This document shows, one piece after another, positions 1 to 13,340 of a stretch of 64,000 nt of DNA. How positions within the stretch are numbered: position 1 is the stretch's first letter; every line of letters begins with the position of its first letter. Under the pieces are notes generated by a model, which saw only the letters and a list, made by a program, of their open reading frames with translations, did not search any database and had not been told where the DNA came from. Source of the DNA: Taenia hydatigena (taxonomy: Eukaryota > Platyhelminthes > Cestoda > Cyclophyllidea > Taeniidae). The stretch spans positions 26,073,232 through 26,137,231 of the forward strand of contig JADWOT020000001.1 in assembly GCA_036345935.2 (NCBI GenBank). The letters run 5' to 3'. A program made the position numbers and the translations under genes.

Positions 1-2425
1 CCAGTAAACGCATTTGGATCCTCGAGCACTAAATGTGACGGTCTAATTGCTCTTCATGATCAGTTGTGCTTAGCTCGATAACCGGTTGGGTGCTGCAAGC
101 ATGGTAATGCAAATTATTCGGAAGAGTATACTCTAACCTATGCACTAGTCTAATTATACGGCTTTCGAAAATTGCAAAACTGAAGTGTGAGTCCCCAGCA
201 TTGAAGCATTTCCTATTAAATGCCTCTTCGTCACCGCCTAATTCTCAGTCCGAATGGCAGAGCAGCTAGTAAATTTTGACAAAATATAGGCATACCTTCT
301 TTCATGCAATGTCTATCTCATGGGAAAGCGCAATTCTCACGGATTGTCATGGCCCGAAATCCGACGCATTCCACGGCATATCTACCCGTGGCATATCGTC
401 CCTGGGGCTACTTGGGTGTGTCCTACCATCAGCAATCAAACCACAGCGTCAAACAATGCATGCACAACGCATGCTGGTATGCTGGAAGAAGCAGCTGACT
501 AAATGCCTGCTTTTGAAAAATAAGACTGTGTTAGACGCGCACGCACTGGTTTAATTCATCGCGCAACTCCTATTCTATCCAAAGCTACCACAATTCAAAA
601 TGGAAACTAATTCTACCCTGTAACGCAAAGTAGATGAGACGTGTCTTCACTAAGTAAGCAATACAGGCGATTGTGCTGACATGATATTCTGGAGGTAGTT
701 CAACGTAAACGATTTGCAACCACTCTTTTAACAGTGTTATTATTTTCTCATAATTATTCTAAGGTTTAAAGCAGGGACTTATTGCACGCAAATCAGCATG
801 CAGTAGGCAACCCAGTGTTAACATGGTGTGCATGACTGAGTGGCTCCAAGGTGAGCTGATGATTTAAGTCTTGCAACAACAAATCGACAGCAATTTTGGA
901 GTCGTTGAGTGAAATTCGGTCCAAAATTATTACGAATCAGTAGGGGAACGGCAGTTGAGAAAGGCTGCGCACCGTGATTGATTAAAGCCACGGTTTTTAT
1001 GCAGCTACGTGATGACAGACGCGTGGCCTAAAGTGCGTCGCAATGCCTAACGACCTCCGTAAAAAGTGTGCAATCGTACACATAAGCAGAAGATGGGGCG
1101 ATACAACTTTGCGGATTAATGCAGAACAATATATCTGTGAGAGATTTTGTGGACATTGCTGCGCGTCGCAGTTAAGCAGCGATCTTCTCATTGATAAGGC
1201 ATCACTGCTCTTACACCTCTACAACTTGCATGCATGGAACACAATGCTACATTTCTGTTACCTACCTTTTTATTTTAACGTGAACCACGCCTTCCGGCAC
1301 TCGCGCGCGAAAGTGCTACAACTCCGACAAAGCCCCATTCGTGATGTCATTTACTCGCTTACCATTTCTTCCACACTTTGTGTTAGATACATGCTTTCCT
1401 GTGCAGTCAAATGGTAATATCTTGGAATTTGCAGCGATCGATTGTCTAGCAATGTGGCTAAATACATTGGGTCAGCTTTCACATTTCTGACCTATCATCA
1501 ATTCCCGCCGCCTTAATATCATTTAAATGAACACACTACGACAGCAAATGTGGGACGCGTGACGAAACGAAGAGAGGTGTACTGCGCACATGCATGATGC
1601 ACACCAATTTGTTTTGAGTCAAATTGCATCACATCGCCACCAAGTAACCGACTCATTGTAATTTTAACGCGCTAAGTTTGGCATTCTCTTCACTTGAAAT
1701 TGAAAACTCGCATAAGAATTTGCCAGTATATGTGGGTCATGGGTTTGGATGATGATGACTTTGCAAATTTCAAACCATCCCACTGGTCACAATTCTTCCA
1801 ATTTTTAGTCTGGTCCTCTCCCGATTGACTGCCTTTAGATAAAGGCAGCAGAAATGGCGCAAGTTTAGAACTCACTATGAAGCAAACTTGGCTTAGCCTA
1901 CAAAGCGATCCACTAATTCCTATCTTCGTAGAAACTCTTTTTGAGACCCTCTCTATCCACACTATGAAGGCCGGTACACAGGGTGCATATTTTGCGCCAC
2001 AGTGAGACATCGGCCAAAGATTGCAGATTGTTGGTGTGCTTGCTGTTTGTCAACTTCTGACGAAACGCAACATGAGAAGAGAAAGGTGAGTCAACACAGG
2101 AGGTTCAAAGTAAGCCTTTTGCCCATGAATTGACCTTTCTTAAATCACCGGTTGACAGGTTGAGACCAGATAGTGGCGCCTTCGCCACCAAGAGTGTCAG
2201 CGCAGGATGTTGGAACAATGACAGAGTGTCTGTTTGGAGGCGATGGTAGCGGCGACCCACCTCAGAGTACAGTGACATTCATTAACAGAACTGCAACATA
2301 TCAAATAATTAAGCCGAGGACAAACTTATCAACAGAGACTTGACGATCTAATTCAACTGCAAGAAGACATGGTGCTAGGACTAGATCGTCGCCAAACACA
2401 AGCACTGAATGAGAGGTAATGGATG
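1..2425 (+). repeat. Segmental duplication unit R1, copy 1
   Basis: This stretch is a diverged direct copy of 42100-44275. Matching anchors occur in the same order: the 'gctcttcatgatcag' block (50 and 42280), the 'aaccacagcgtcaaacaatgc' type block (437 and 42670), the 'gatttaagtc.tgcaac' block (862 and 43050), and 1680-2080 against 43500-43910. Positions from about 960 onward also match 30310-31500 in inverted orientation. No intact gene is visible; the short frames at 276, 1043 and 1690 (minus) are not preserved intact across the copies. The unit ends in the coiled-coil-type exon relic at 2159-2419. Confidence 0.75.
2159..2419 (+). pseudogene. Coiled-coil-type exon relic, copy 1 (unidentified gene)
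   Basis: After a conserved CAG acceptor at 2156-2158, one frame reads a Gln/Arg/Leu-rich, probably alpha-helical segment ending at TAA 2417-2419. The best-kept part reads QQRLDDLIQLQEDMVLGLD. The frame carries several stops, including a TGA at 2219-2221 just after a 'MLEQ' stretch; the same stop is present in the other three copies (44007-44264 plus, 30604-30317 minus, 52866-52590 minus). That shared lesion suggests the unit was already dead when amplified. I do not recognise the parent protein; the composition only suggests a coiled coil. Confidence 0.5.
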
Positions 2426-2519
2426 CAAGTGTTGTGCTTCTAAGTTGGGCTCGTGGTAGGGTAGCCAATAGAGCCGGTAGTCTAAGCCATAACCACAGGG
2501 TACATTAAATATGTTCGAA

Positions 2520-3560
2520 AAAGCTTAAAAATGAAACAAAACCAGCAGAGCTGGTCGAAATGGCGTTAGCAAATAGAGTAGACCCATGCCATAAGCGATT
2601 CGATCAAGACTATCCTAACCTGATTAAAGAAATGGCTCCCAAGTTTGTTCACTCAGATTGCTTTAGTTTGCGGATGTTATGAGGGTTGTAAAACTACAGG
2701 CTGGCGGGGAGGAAGGAGGTGTTTGAGCCATGGCGCAATCGCTGACTTTGTACCCACAGTGATTGTCTTTATTTTCCCGTCTAATGTTTAAGATTTTTTG
2801 ACATCAAAATCTCACTTCGTGTGTTGCGAATTGCTTCGCCCCATAACTAATGATCCTTACACAAAAGAGCCAATGCGATACTCAGATGTTCACCATTGAG
2901 TTAGTAAGGTCGTCTATGGCAATGAGCATGGAGACGCCATACAGATTCCTTGTGGACACGCGTTGCAAGGCGTATCTGCAAGGTAGCCGAACCATAAGAG
3001 CTCTCAATTCTACCTGCCTGCCTATCGGCCTGTTGTGAGGACCTCAATTTCGATTCGCAACTGCCAAAGCCCTAGTCAAATGAAAGTATGTCTACTGAAT
3101 CCGCTAAAGTAGAACTCAGGGTTAGGGATGTGAATTGATGTAAGGGGCACTGTGTCCCACAGAGGCGTACCTTTCAGCTTCACTGTTTTTGGCCAAGTAA
3201 AATAGCGCTCGATCAACGCGAAGTGAGGTTTAACGCAGCGTATCGTTTAAAGCGATAATTGCGAGTCATGTTACACACCGACTGCGAGCACGAGAATCGG
3301 CATAGCTTCTATTACCTGTCATGAGCCACCGGCTTACCTGGGATGGTTACGCAAACAACTTTATCACCATGCAACTATCAGTTCATGCACATTGTTTGCT
3401 CGTACCCATCATCATTTGCTGTTGCATTTAGCTGTGTTGCCTAATTCAGTGATTATAATTTCATCCATTACCTTGAAAAGGGTTTATAACTGGCGATAAT
3501 GGGTGCATTTGCAATTGGTATAGCGCTGAGCAGTGCACATCATCTATCTTGCAGCACTAC
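2520..3560 (-). repeat. Repeat R2, inverted relative to 11600, 51540 and 55890
   Basis: The reverse complement of 2520-3130 matches 11600-12200, 51540-52140 and 56280-56665. Anchors are 'gactagggctt', 'catgctcattgc' and 'ggatcattagttatggggcgaa'. The match with the 55890-56665 copy continues through 3150-3560 (for example 'gccggtggctcatgacaggt'). No frame is shared by all copies, so I treat it as a non-coding or dead repeat. Between 2425 and 2520 I see nothing else. Confidence 0.7.
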
Positions 3561-5700
3561 TTTAACAAAGTTTATCATGGATCAATGTCATTAGTTTGTT
3601 TAACAGACTTGATGACATCTGAATCAGCCTGTCTGTAAAACGAGGTGCTTTACATCTACAGCTCATGATCCATGGCCCTACCACTGAATGAGATGGTTTG
3701 CTTCTCACAAAGAAGTCATCACGACCGCGTTAATTGACGTGCATGGACATGTGCGATGATATCCTTGCAATTATACACTGCAAAACGTGTCTGCCATGAC
3801 GGCTCCAACTTCGACATCATTTGTAAGGTTAGGGGTGAGAGCAGCGAATAATAGGCCTATGGGAAAAGAGACTGGAAATATTGTCAAATTTCTTTGTTAA
3901 AGTCAAATTCACAGTAAGAATCTTGGCATTTGTTTGCAATGATTTTGCTCTAACGGATGACAGGAGAGCCGATGTTGTGTACCCAGAGCTGCGAAATGTG
4001 ATTGGTCATGTGACGGATTAAAAGAAACTTCAAAGTTGGTTGCAACAAAAACAAAAGCAAACAGGCGAAAATCTGTTTCAATCGCCAGTTTCGACTTTTG
4101 TGGAATAATGCACAATGGGGATTAATCGGAGGAATATGCGCGAAGCAGCACTTGGGTCAACTCCATCAAGCTCTTCGCTCGTTTTTAAAGTCCTGGATTT
4201 ACGTCAACGAGCTTACAAAGGAGCAGACTCAGACAAAGGTGGGTGAACGCTGTATCTAACCGATTCGGTCAGCAATGTGTAATGAACATATAAAACGCCA
4301 TGGGAGGACTGCCAAAGTGCCGACCAAGTTGTGGGGCCACTTTCCAACGGTGCCATTTCACACATCATCCAGCACCGTATTCTTTCTGCATCAATAACCA
4401 CACATCTTTTTCATTGTAATCTTCTTTGATTACTAAACCATTTCTTTCGTGGATTTGAAGATACCCTTTCCTATGCACTAGACTGAATGTGACACCCAGT
4501 TGTCGAGATCAAGCGGATTTTGGCAAGTAATCACGCCTCTGAATCAAGACTTTTTGAATGCTGTTTGCCCCACCGAGTGACAAGAGAGCTGTTATGGCTT
4601 ACCAAATGCCATGAGCCGTGTTTACTCCCAAACTGGAATGAAAGAGACTTTAAAGCATGTTGCGAAAAAACAACTTCACATGATCAGCAGTCTTTACTAG
4701 CTGTCGGTCTCAAACTCTGCAAAATAAAATCCTATAAGTGATGCACACGAATGTAAATTTGCGAGCGTAGGCAGGTGGTAGGGCAGAATACGAAATGCAA
4801 TATTGTAGAGTTGGGATTCGACTAAGAATGGTGAGGCATCTATCAAATTTGCATCAATCGAAACGTTTAAAACAGGCGCAAGATGTGGTGTACTGAAATT
4901 GTAATGCATTAAAACAAAAAAGAGAAGGGTTATTTTGGAATTTTCAACAAGAATTGTAAGGAGCACTGGTAATGAGATGTGAGAAGCAAAGAAGCACGTT
5001 TTTTTAATGCATAAGGGAGGAAAAGCTGTAGTGGATTATATGACAGATCCAATGCTAATTCAGAGCAAATGCATAAGCTCCTGTGCATCGATTTGAAAAC
5101 AATTATTCAAGCAGATTTTTCAGTTTTCTTTAGGCTGCGCTCACACGATCTTAAAAGAATTGTTAAGGCCTTTTTAAATAACCCTGGAATTTCTGTTGGA
5201 CAAGTAGATTAGGCACTGGCATGGTTGACATCAGTGAGCAAACAGTGGCCGCTGAGACTTGCCAGTTTAAATGTGCATGCTTGTTGGTGAGAGTCATGTC
5301 TTTAGCTTCAAGCGAGCAGCTGCTGAGGCAACACGATAATATGCCCGGCATTTTTGGGCTCATGCACCTTGCTTAAAGTTCAAGTGAAATGCGCGTTTCA
5401 AGAGATGCAATACAAACTCAAATATTTGCAATGAATCTGACGTGAGTTAAGCAGCGTCGACCTAGTGAGTCAGAATAAAATTTTAGAAGTTGAAGCTTGG
5501 TTTACAATTAGGGATGCCTCATTTCGTCAGGAAAGTTAGTTGCCTAAACGACGCAGTGCACTTTCCGGATAATGTCGATTACTTTGGGCGTTGTGACCAA
5601 ATAAGCCAACAACAACGTAAGGCAAAAATCAAGCTGTTCTTTCATGGCCTTAATCCGCACTTCATTTTACAGAAATCACGCCTTTGAGCACCTCAGTGAT
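3560..5700. other. Intergenic, repeat fragments only
   Basis: No gene recognised. Positions 3600-3830 are a diverged direct copy of 40930-41220 (shared 'catgatccatg', 'atggacatgtg' and 'ccatgacggc'). Two members of a short dispersed repeat with the core 'gtgacaagagagctg' lie at about 3950-4060 and 4570-4700; other members occur near 10040 (inverted), 34940 and 45340. The remaining frames are short, AT-rich and unmatched elsewhere in the window. Confidence 0.5.
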
Positions 5701-5834
5701 GAAACTCTTGAAGGGTGAACGAGAAATCACTTACGCAACCCATCAAGAGATGCACGCAGCGCTTACATCAAAGCGGGTTTGCAGGTCAAAATAACGATGT
5801 TGTTTCATAGGCTGATTTGTGTGCGCATCGGTTG

Positions 5835-5841
5835 CATAAAA
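5835..5841 (+). promoter_or_regulatory. Degenerate TATA box of the FN3 pseudogene
   Basis: CATAAAA lies about 31 nt before the ATG at 5872. It is followed by the shared promoter block 'gctgtggtttgtgag'. The same block follows the TATA-like element at 53573. Intact family members have TATAAA at this position. Confidence 0.45.
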
Positions 5842-5871
5842 GCTGTGGTTTGTGAGTTCAAAACATTCAAG

Positions 5872-7420
5872 ATGCTGAAGCACGTTCTTTGATTGGACCT
5901 CTTGATATTGGTGGCCACTATGTGGACTGTGGGAAGAGCTGCAGTGCACGGTATGTTTTGACTCTGACAAACATGCAGATAGTACTGTTTGGCACATTGG
6001 CTAATTTCCTTCCTTATCTTTATGCGTCAATTTAGGCCATCGTCTACGCATTAATTCAGACTGCAGCTCTCATTTGCTCTCTCGCTCATTTCTCGCTGTC
6101 ATTTTCCGAAGCGTGATGTACATGCTGCACGATCTCAAAGGACAATGCTTTAAAACTTGTGCTTATAGGCAGCCATAGTTTGTGTTTATCATTACGCAGC
6201 ACTGGCATTAATTTTGTAACATTACGTAGAACCATCGACTCACTTTTACCTACCTTTTCTCACCTTTGGCATTTCTTGTCAGTTTATGAGCTGCCCCGTA
6301 AAAGCTATTCAACATTGTTGAAATGGTGTCCATCTGCATCATAACAAGTTGACCACTGTGTCTTTGTTAGTGAACCGCCTCACTACGTCCCAATTTAGCT
6401 AACTACTGAGCTCAGACGGCATGACTCCGAGCAACTTGCGAACACTGTATCAGTTTGTGTGTAATAATGATGCAGCACTGCAATGCGTGCATTAGCAGGG
6501 TATGACTGTTTTGAGGAGCGGAAGGAAGTAGGTGGTGAATCGCACCTGGAAAATAAAAGTTCGCTTGTCGTGGATAAGCAGCGCATTGTGGCACAACACA
6601 CGTACACAGTTTATGCAATGCTCAGGCGTTTGATTCTTTTGAATTAATGCGCTCACAAATGTTTCGTGTTGGACAATTTTGTATGGCGGAACGACCTCTG
6701 CTAATTATTAACCCAGGCAGTGGACTGCAGTTAATTCTTTCATTTTAAAGGCATAAACTCGTGAATTACTTCTGCCTGTCACCATTATCATCGTGATGTT
6801 TACGTGGCAAATTGTATTTAAATATGTTTGGCATTTATGCCTTTTATTGCTTAATTAAGTGACAAAGAAAGAAGAGGCAGGCACGGCAAGCTCTTCGCTG
6901 CCGCCACACTTCAAATGGGGCGAAGTGGGTGCTTACGACATTCTGTTAACTTGGAATGCTTCAGCCTTGGGCAAGGACTACGCAGCTGTGATCACTCTTT
7001 CTGCAGTAGGAGTTACCGTTCGATACGCCGGGACGAACTACTCACTTTTCCCAACCGAGGCTGTTATTCTCAGTAACCTCTTTTCCAGCTCGACCTACCT
7101 TGTCACTGCGGAAGGGCTGAAGGGTGAAGACGTCATCTTCAGTTCCACAGAAACTATTAAAACAAAAGCGTCTGGTAAGCTTATGCGCATAGCTCTGTTG
7201 AACAAATCAAAGTTGAATGTGTTCGTGTCACGTCACGCATGGGAGTGCAAAAGCATTCGCTGACCTTATTACCACGACCCAATTGCAGTGGTTGTTGCAT
7301 CTCAGTTCACCAAGTGTAGCGCACATGCATTGCACGATATCTTTATTGACTCTTTCATTTTATGCAGAATCGAAAGAAAGCACCTGCGCACGCAGCAGAT
7401 CTACCGTGTATTTCGCGTAA
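5872..7420 (+). pseudogene. One-FN3 oncosphere-antigen-type gene with a stop in the signal exon
   Basis: Three exons can be traced: 5872-5950 (79 nt, signal exon), 6860-7174 (FN3) and 7368-7420 (tail, stop TAA 7418-7420). All junctions are GT-AG and phase 1. The FN3 exon is open and keeps the family landmarks: HFKW at its start, LTW about 12 residues later, SSSTY at the E-F turn and TIKTKAS at the end. The tail reads ESKESTCARSRSTVYFA then stop. The lesion is in exon 1: codon 7 is TGA (CAA in gene C, CGA in the 53612 copy), so the full signal peptide cannot be made from the ATG. The TATA box is also altered. Everything downstream is intact, so loss looks recent; allelic rescue or another start is possible but not seen. 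Role by family: secreted or surface larval antigen. Confidence 0.75.
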
Positions 7421-9770
7421 GTTAGTGCAACTGTTAAGGAGCTTCTTCTACGAGCATCATCACAGCCATAACTCGCAACTACCGAAATGCTTTTCACTAC
7501 AGGCTGCTATGAAGCATAGTGAACTTCAGCCGATATTCATTCAGGTCTGCTTATCGATAATGAGAACTATCATATTTGCTACCTTCTACACCACCAACGC
7601 ATGTCTGCGGAGCACTTTTGACGTTTTTGTCATTTTTCTTTAATAACAATGGCCAAAATGTAGTCCTCACATGCACTTTCTCCTTTTTAATGCAAAGGGC
7701 ACCTAAATCCTTCACACAATTTTTATCACCCACAAATACAAAAGCATTTCTCAAATTGTGTTGCTTACTTCCCGAGAGTCCGACCAGTTAGGAGCATTTA
7801 ATCGAATCTTAATTCACGCTTTTAGTGTTGTTTAGAAGTTATTATCACGCCGTGGCGAGGTTTTTGGTCCTTTGAAGTAAACTTGTGTCTATTTAAAGCT
7901 ATCGCATGCATTTGGTGAACCACGATTAGTCCGCTCTACCTCAGCAGGCTATCATGCATTGATGTCATGGTATTTAATTGACACCACCACCTACCCCTTC
8001 CCTCTACATGTGTGGTGTCGAAGTGGCCGTTGTCTTACCCAATCGCACATACCACCTAATGCGACAGGATTTAATGAGAGGTCGGAAATGGGGAACGTCA
8101 ACCCAATGTATTTAAGCCAAATTGCTGGACAAATGCTGTCATTTAATTCCAAATGGATTGCTGCCTACTGCAGGCTATCAAGGATTTAAATTTATTGACT
8201 ACTAGCTTAAAAGGAAACAATCACCCGCATAGCGAAACACTCCCCTGTTATCATTTTAAAGTACCACCAAAGATCAGTGTCTCACCTTGTCATTACGCGG
8301 TGAATAAAAGAGGCAACATGCATCCCACGTGTTGAGGCAATAATTCTTTCACAACGAGGTTTACAAAAGTGTGTGCGTGGGAGCACCCGCATTGTCCTTA
8401 TCGAGGAAAGGATACACGCAATAAATAGACGCAAAGAAGATGTTCTCGGAAATGCGGAAACGCTCAAAGCGTGGATACCAATACTCAGCGCTGCTGATGC
8501 AAGAGTGATTCAGCTATGGAGGGTGCAGGCTAAAATTCCGCAAATAAAGTTGCGATTTTAGCACTAAAAATGCACAGAGTTCTTATTTGAACCCATTATG
8601 AACAGTGAGCTTAAGGTAGCTGCAAAATGGCGTCCAATAAGAATGCAGCTGACAGAGAAATAAAACAGCCTAATATTGTGTGCCTGATCTCTAACGTTAG
8701 TTGCAGTGCGATTTGCTTTTAAACGCGTTGTCGACAAAAAAGCTTAACCCAAAAGAAACAATCGTATTCTGGTTTCCCTTTAGCTTGTCAGCTTTGCCAC
8801 GCGCTTTTGCACGCACTGTTTACTGTGCATCAATTGTTATATATGGCGACCCGAATCAGTTCGCATGCTAATTATGTTTGATTTTGCAAGCAGAGGTAAA
8901 ATGCGACTGACAAAGCTTTTGCGTTTGTGCATGCACTGCCTAAGTGAATGCAAAAGACACACCCTAAATATCAAGCCGCTACTGCACCGGAGCTAATCGT
9001 ATGGGTGCACAGATGCCTGTGCGTGGATTTTGGATGATAGAAATGCGAGTTTGTGTAGTAAACTGATTTAGAGGAAGGTTTCTTTCCAAAATGATGGTGA
9101 ATTTTGCGTCTCTGATAATAGTTACTACTCAGCAGGGCTCACCTTCAAATACCGCATCCATATCGTTCTATGAACACAAAATTAGTAGTGGTGGTAAGGC
9201 GGTGGTCTACAGGCGTCACGTATGTGAGATGCTGCTGGGAATCGAATCTGTGTGCTGACTTGTTTAAACCCTGCGGTGAACAATAGGGTTGATTTGATGT
9301 TTAGCACAACCCGGAACTTGACACAGAGCAAACCAAAATTTCAGCTGTAGTGCCATCTTTGTTGAGACGCACGACAAAGCACATCCATCAGTCAGCTGGG
9401 GTGACGATCTCCTTCCTGTGGCGTCTACTTCATACTCCCTACACCAATGTTTCCCATGCCCAATGTGATGGTGCTTTACTTGTTATGTTGACCTCGGTGT
9501 CCTCAAAGGTGCGCGACCAATTCACGCAGGTTAAAAAAGCAGTCGGCAAACGTGTGCTGGCTGCCGAACTTCCTGACAAAGCTGTGTTATTGCACTCAGT
9601 CCCCAAATCTCTACTTTCTTAGATGTTGATATTCTGCGGACGCAAAGATGATTCTGCAGATTTAAATATTTTTTGCACTGAAACTCCAATGCAGCAGATC
9701 TCCTTAGGACTTTAAACGTCTTGATAGATATATTTGTATGCCTTATCGCTCTTGGTCAATCTTCCACTCC
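7421..9770. other. Intergenic; one relic shared with 53160 and 58190
   Basis: No gene recognised from 7421 to 9350. At 9350-9622 an open frame contains a segment (near 9490-9600, reading KRVLAAELPDKAVLL) whose DNA is an inverted match to 53160-53400 and more weakly to 58190-58400. The frame is broken in those copies. It could be a decayed exon of an unidentified gene. Confidence 0.35.
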
Positions 9771-10830
9771 TCCATGATTCATTTCTCTGCACACACGACT
9801 GGCCATCCATTTAGCTCCCATCAGCCGCTCATTGTTGCGATTGTGTTCTCATGTGTTTAACTGCAACCAAGCCCTACTGGAATTTATTTTGCAATTATTA
9901 ACCACACCATTTGCAGCAGACAGTCGGCATTACGGTTTTGCTTTCGTCGCACATACCTTTACAGTACCTCTCGTGGTGTCGTCTGATCCATCGCAGTTCT
10001 GAGTTATCGGTATGACTCAACAGATCTCTTGTCACTTGGTAGAGCATAAACATTGGCAGCGCCCTAAAGAAAGCGTGAATAAGTGACAAAGACTCTGTTG
10101 TGATCCGCTAAATAGGTGTTACATTTGACTAAGTGTATAGTAAGAAGCATCTATACATTCACGAATAAGCGGTTTTGATGCAATTGCTAAATTCTAATTA
10201 TGATAATTATGTTACTTGATGCGCAACCCAAAGCACGTTAGACTGTGCATGAAATGGCCACACAGTCTTGCTGGTCTACATGCAGTTCTTATTTGGAAAT
10301 ATCCATCAGCATTCGGCCTAAATTTGGCGGAATCTTCTTGCTGCAGCATTTAGCCTCTTTTATTCAGAACTGCCTTTAAGCGACTTCGTTGACAAAGAAT
10401 CCCGAGTCCTGAAAGAACAAAGAAACCAACGGCAATAGATGGAAATCTGGTTAGCTACTATCCTCACAATAAAGCGCTTATCAATTTATGTCTAACAGTG
10501 TTATGCTAATGACTGGAGCTGATATTTTCGTCGCAGAATAATTTGAAGTTTTGGTGGCATTATCTGATCTACCGCATGTTGCATCCCCGGATACACAGCA
10601 ACAGCTCACCTCTTACTCCTTTGAGCAAAACATCAAAAAGGCTTTGACGTAAAATGTGACAATTTGCAAAGAGTATTTCTGTCCTGCTTACTGTCCATCA
10701 CTTTGACCAGGTGCATAGGAATGGTCATCCTGATATTTGCAAAGAATAAGCATATAGTGCAAAGCAAAATATACAGTTATAATGTGCTGCCTACGCAGCA
10801 ACAGGCAGACCTTCGTAATACAGTAGCAGC
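9770..10830 (+). repeat. Inverted duplication R4, left arm
   Basis: The reverse complement matches 44280-45610 over about 1 kb. Anchors include 'caagtgacaagagatctgttgag', the 'aaaaccacttattcgtga' block, and 'cagctcacctcttactc' (10603, against 44748 inverted). The 44 kb arm contains about 270 bp (44290-44560) missing here between 10790 and 10800. A degraded frame near 10615-10710, related to the minus-strand frame at 44645-44893, shows relics of a coding exon of unknown identity. Confidence 0.7.
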
Positions 10831-11600
10831 AGATCCAACGTTGAGCATATGACCACGCAATAATCCTTGCGAGAATGTCCAAGGCAAAAGTGAGAGCTCG
10901 TTATAGCCAACTGAACCTGCAAATCCGCTTTACAATGCATAACAACAAGGATGCAATTTTCGATGCCCAGGCACAAACCCGGGTCGGCCATACCAACTCA
11001 TAGATCTAAAATCGGGTATGTTTTGGCTCACATGTGCAGATGAAGAGTGAATGAACCATCTTTCATATCCATCCATTGAGAGGATAAAAATCAGGGCAAT
11101 CACTTGGATGCAAATGCACATGATGGGTGAAGGCTTAACCTCATCCTCGTCATTTAGGTGCCGTAGCCAATCGCCCTACGACCGCAATGCATTCCAACGT
11201 CACCGTAGTCTTCCTGTTCCTACCATGCAATGGAACGAATTCCGTGCATTCATTCAGCATTGGAGGAGCATCCCTTCATTTATTCTGTCCTACCGGGGAG
11301 ACAGCGTTTAAAAATCCATGCTGCTTGATGCCTCCGTCTCAGCCTTGCTTGTCTCAATTTACACAACTTGTTAGTGAATTGGCGGCCGTTTGCACAGTTC
11401 ATTTGCGCATAATAAATACGGTCCAAGTAATCAAATCGTGGTGTCTAATTCTACAAACAAATTTGAATGGCAGTGTTGGCATTAAGTAGAGCATGCAAAT
11501 TTTTAATGCTTTGATAAGTAGACCAACACGCATTGACTCACAACAAAATTTGTTGATGTGGAGTTGAAAATATTGGTGAATTAAGACAAGGCCAATGAAA
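10795..11600 (+). repeat. Repeat R5 with a dead signal-exon-like start
   Basis: Direct copy of 32820-33700, with partial copies at 13340-13800 and 51190-51540 (anchor 'agccttgcttgtctcaattt'). At 11187 it has the counterpart of the signal-peptide-like exon at 33232 (MHSNVTVVFLFLPC), but where the 33 kb copy has a good donor (GGTGAGT) this copy reads 'aatggaa', so splicing would fail. Confidence 0.65.
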
Positions 11601-12240
11601 ATCCCTAACCCTTAGTTCTACTCCAGTGGATTCAGTAGACATACTTTCATTTGACTAGGGCTTGGGCATTTGTGAATAGAAATCGAAGTCCTCACAACAA
11701 GCAGACAAGCAAGCAGGAAGAATTGAGAGGTCTTATGATTCAGCTACCTTGCAGATAGGCCTTGCAACGCATGTCTACAATGATTCCATTTGGCATATCT
11801 GTGCTCACTACCACAGAAGGCCTTACTAACCCAATGGTGAACAACTGAGCATCGCATTGGCTCGTTAGTGTAAGGACCATTAGTTATGGGGCGAAGCAAT
11901 TTGCGATTAACAAGGTGAGATTACGATGTCGATGAAATTCTAACCATTGAGCGGAAAAATAAAGACAATCACTGTGGCTACAAAGTCAACTATTGCGCCA
12001 TGGCTCAAACATCTTCTTCGTCCCCGCCAGCTTGTAGTTTCACGACCCTCATAAAATCCGCAAGCCCAAGCAATCTGAGTGTAAAAACTTAAGAGATAAT
12101 TTTTCAGTCAATTTAGTATAGTCTTGCTCGAATCGCCTATAATGTGGATCTACTCTATTCGCTAATGCCATTCTGACCAGCTCTGTCGGTTTTGTTTCGT
12201 TTTAATGCTTTTGCAAGTGGATAAAAATTGCAAGTTATAT
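11600..12240 (+). repeat. Repeat R2, plus-orientation copy
   Basis: Homologous to 51540-52190 and 56280-56665 in direct orientation and to 2520-3130 inverted. Same anchors as described for 2520-3560. No conserved frame. Confidence 0.65.
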
Positions 12241-12349
12241 GCGAGATTTCACATGAAATTTTTGCAAAATTATTAAGTAAGCAAGGGACATGCAAGCTGT
12301 AGTGACTGGTTCAAACTCTAAATTTCGATGCATCAATTAGTGTGTTGCT

Positions 12350-13340
12350 GACATGTGCGAGCATGAGTCCAATGCAAATAGCGTGAGTAATGGTAGTGGG
12401 AATGTTAACCAGCGGACGCACTCGAGCTAGAGGTTGTTCTTCTCAACCAATCTTACTGGCTTTAACATGGCAGGCACGTGGTGTCGTCAGCGTTGCGTTC
12501 TATTCACACAAACTTGATCAGTGATGTGTTATGAATAATTTTCAGCTATCAGATAGACGAACATATGGCACACGGCGGCGCAAATTTCCTCCCTGAATAT
12601 TAGGCCCAAATTAATTAAGTTGCTTGACAACACGACCACCAGCATTACTCATTTACTACAGTGAGGTAGTAAATACCAGTTGGCTCCCACCTAACCACCA
12701 TAGTCGTGTTTTGTATCCTTTGGAAGGACCTTCATCCAGGTGTTCATTGCTACTAGGCTGTCAGTGATTATTATTCCGTGACATCAGGCATTGCGGAATC
12801 GCAAAAATACTAAGTGGCCTGTCATAGTGAGCACGTTAGAGTCAATGCTTTGTCAAGAAGACAGTGGAATATTCTGTGGTGAATTGCACGATTCGGCTCA
12901 ATGCCTAGGTTTTGACGAGTTCAGCTTGACTGAAGTGGTGACACAATATGCGAGCGTTCAAATAAAGGCCATGTGATAAAACGATGAGCTGAGCTGAGCT
13001 GAGTTGGATCCTCCATTCTGTGCTCAATATGTGCAATTAAGATCGGCAAATGAAGGGCTTTCCCATTCCACTGCTCTAAGTGCATCCAGTCTGCTATTCG
13101 ATCACACACACACACCCACTCACCCACACACACACACCAATGTTCAGCATTGCAAACAGAGCAAATTGATGGTTGTTAGTATTGCGAAGAAGAGCCATCA
13201 ATCAACAGAGCCTTTGCTTCAGTGATAGCAGGTCCTCCGCTGTGCTTGAATCACACCCAGCAAGATCACCGTATCAATGCATGATTGAAAGGAGGTTAAT
13301 TTGAACCACTCACACTGGCTCCAACGTGGCAGACACGAAA
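12350..13340 (+). repeat. Rearranged repeat R6 with simple repeats
   Basis: Two pieces, 12350-12670 and 13139-13335, are joined in the opposite order in the copies at 20560-21010 (direct) and 63610-64000 (inverted). Anchors are 'tgaaaggaggt', 'tgatgtgttatgaataat' and 'catatggcacacggcg'. Between them sit a GAGCT pentamer tract (about 12983-13003) and an interrupted AC/CCCAC tract (about 13106-13137). The 61-codon frame at 12791 has no supporting copy, so I do not call a gene. Confidence 0.55.

Noticed and set aside
13106..13137. AC-rich tandem tract considered as CRISPR-like or regulatory repeat
   Set aside because: Simple microsatellite without spacers; CRISPR is not expected in a eukaryotic genome.
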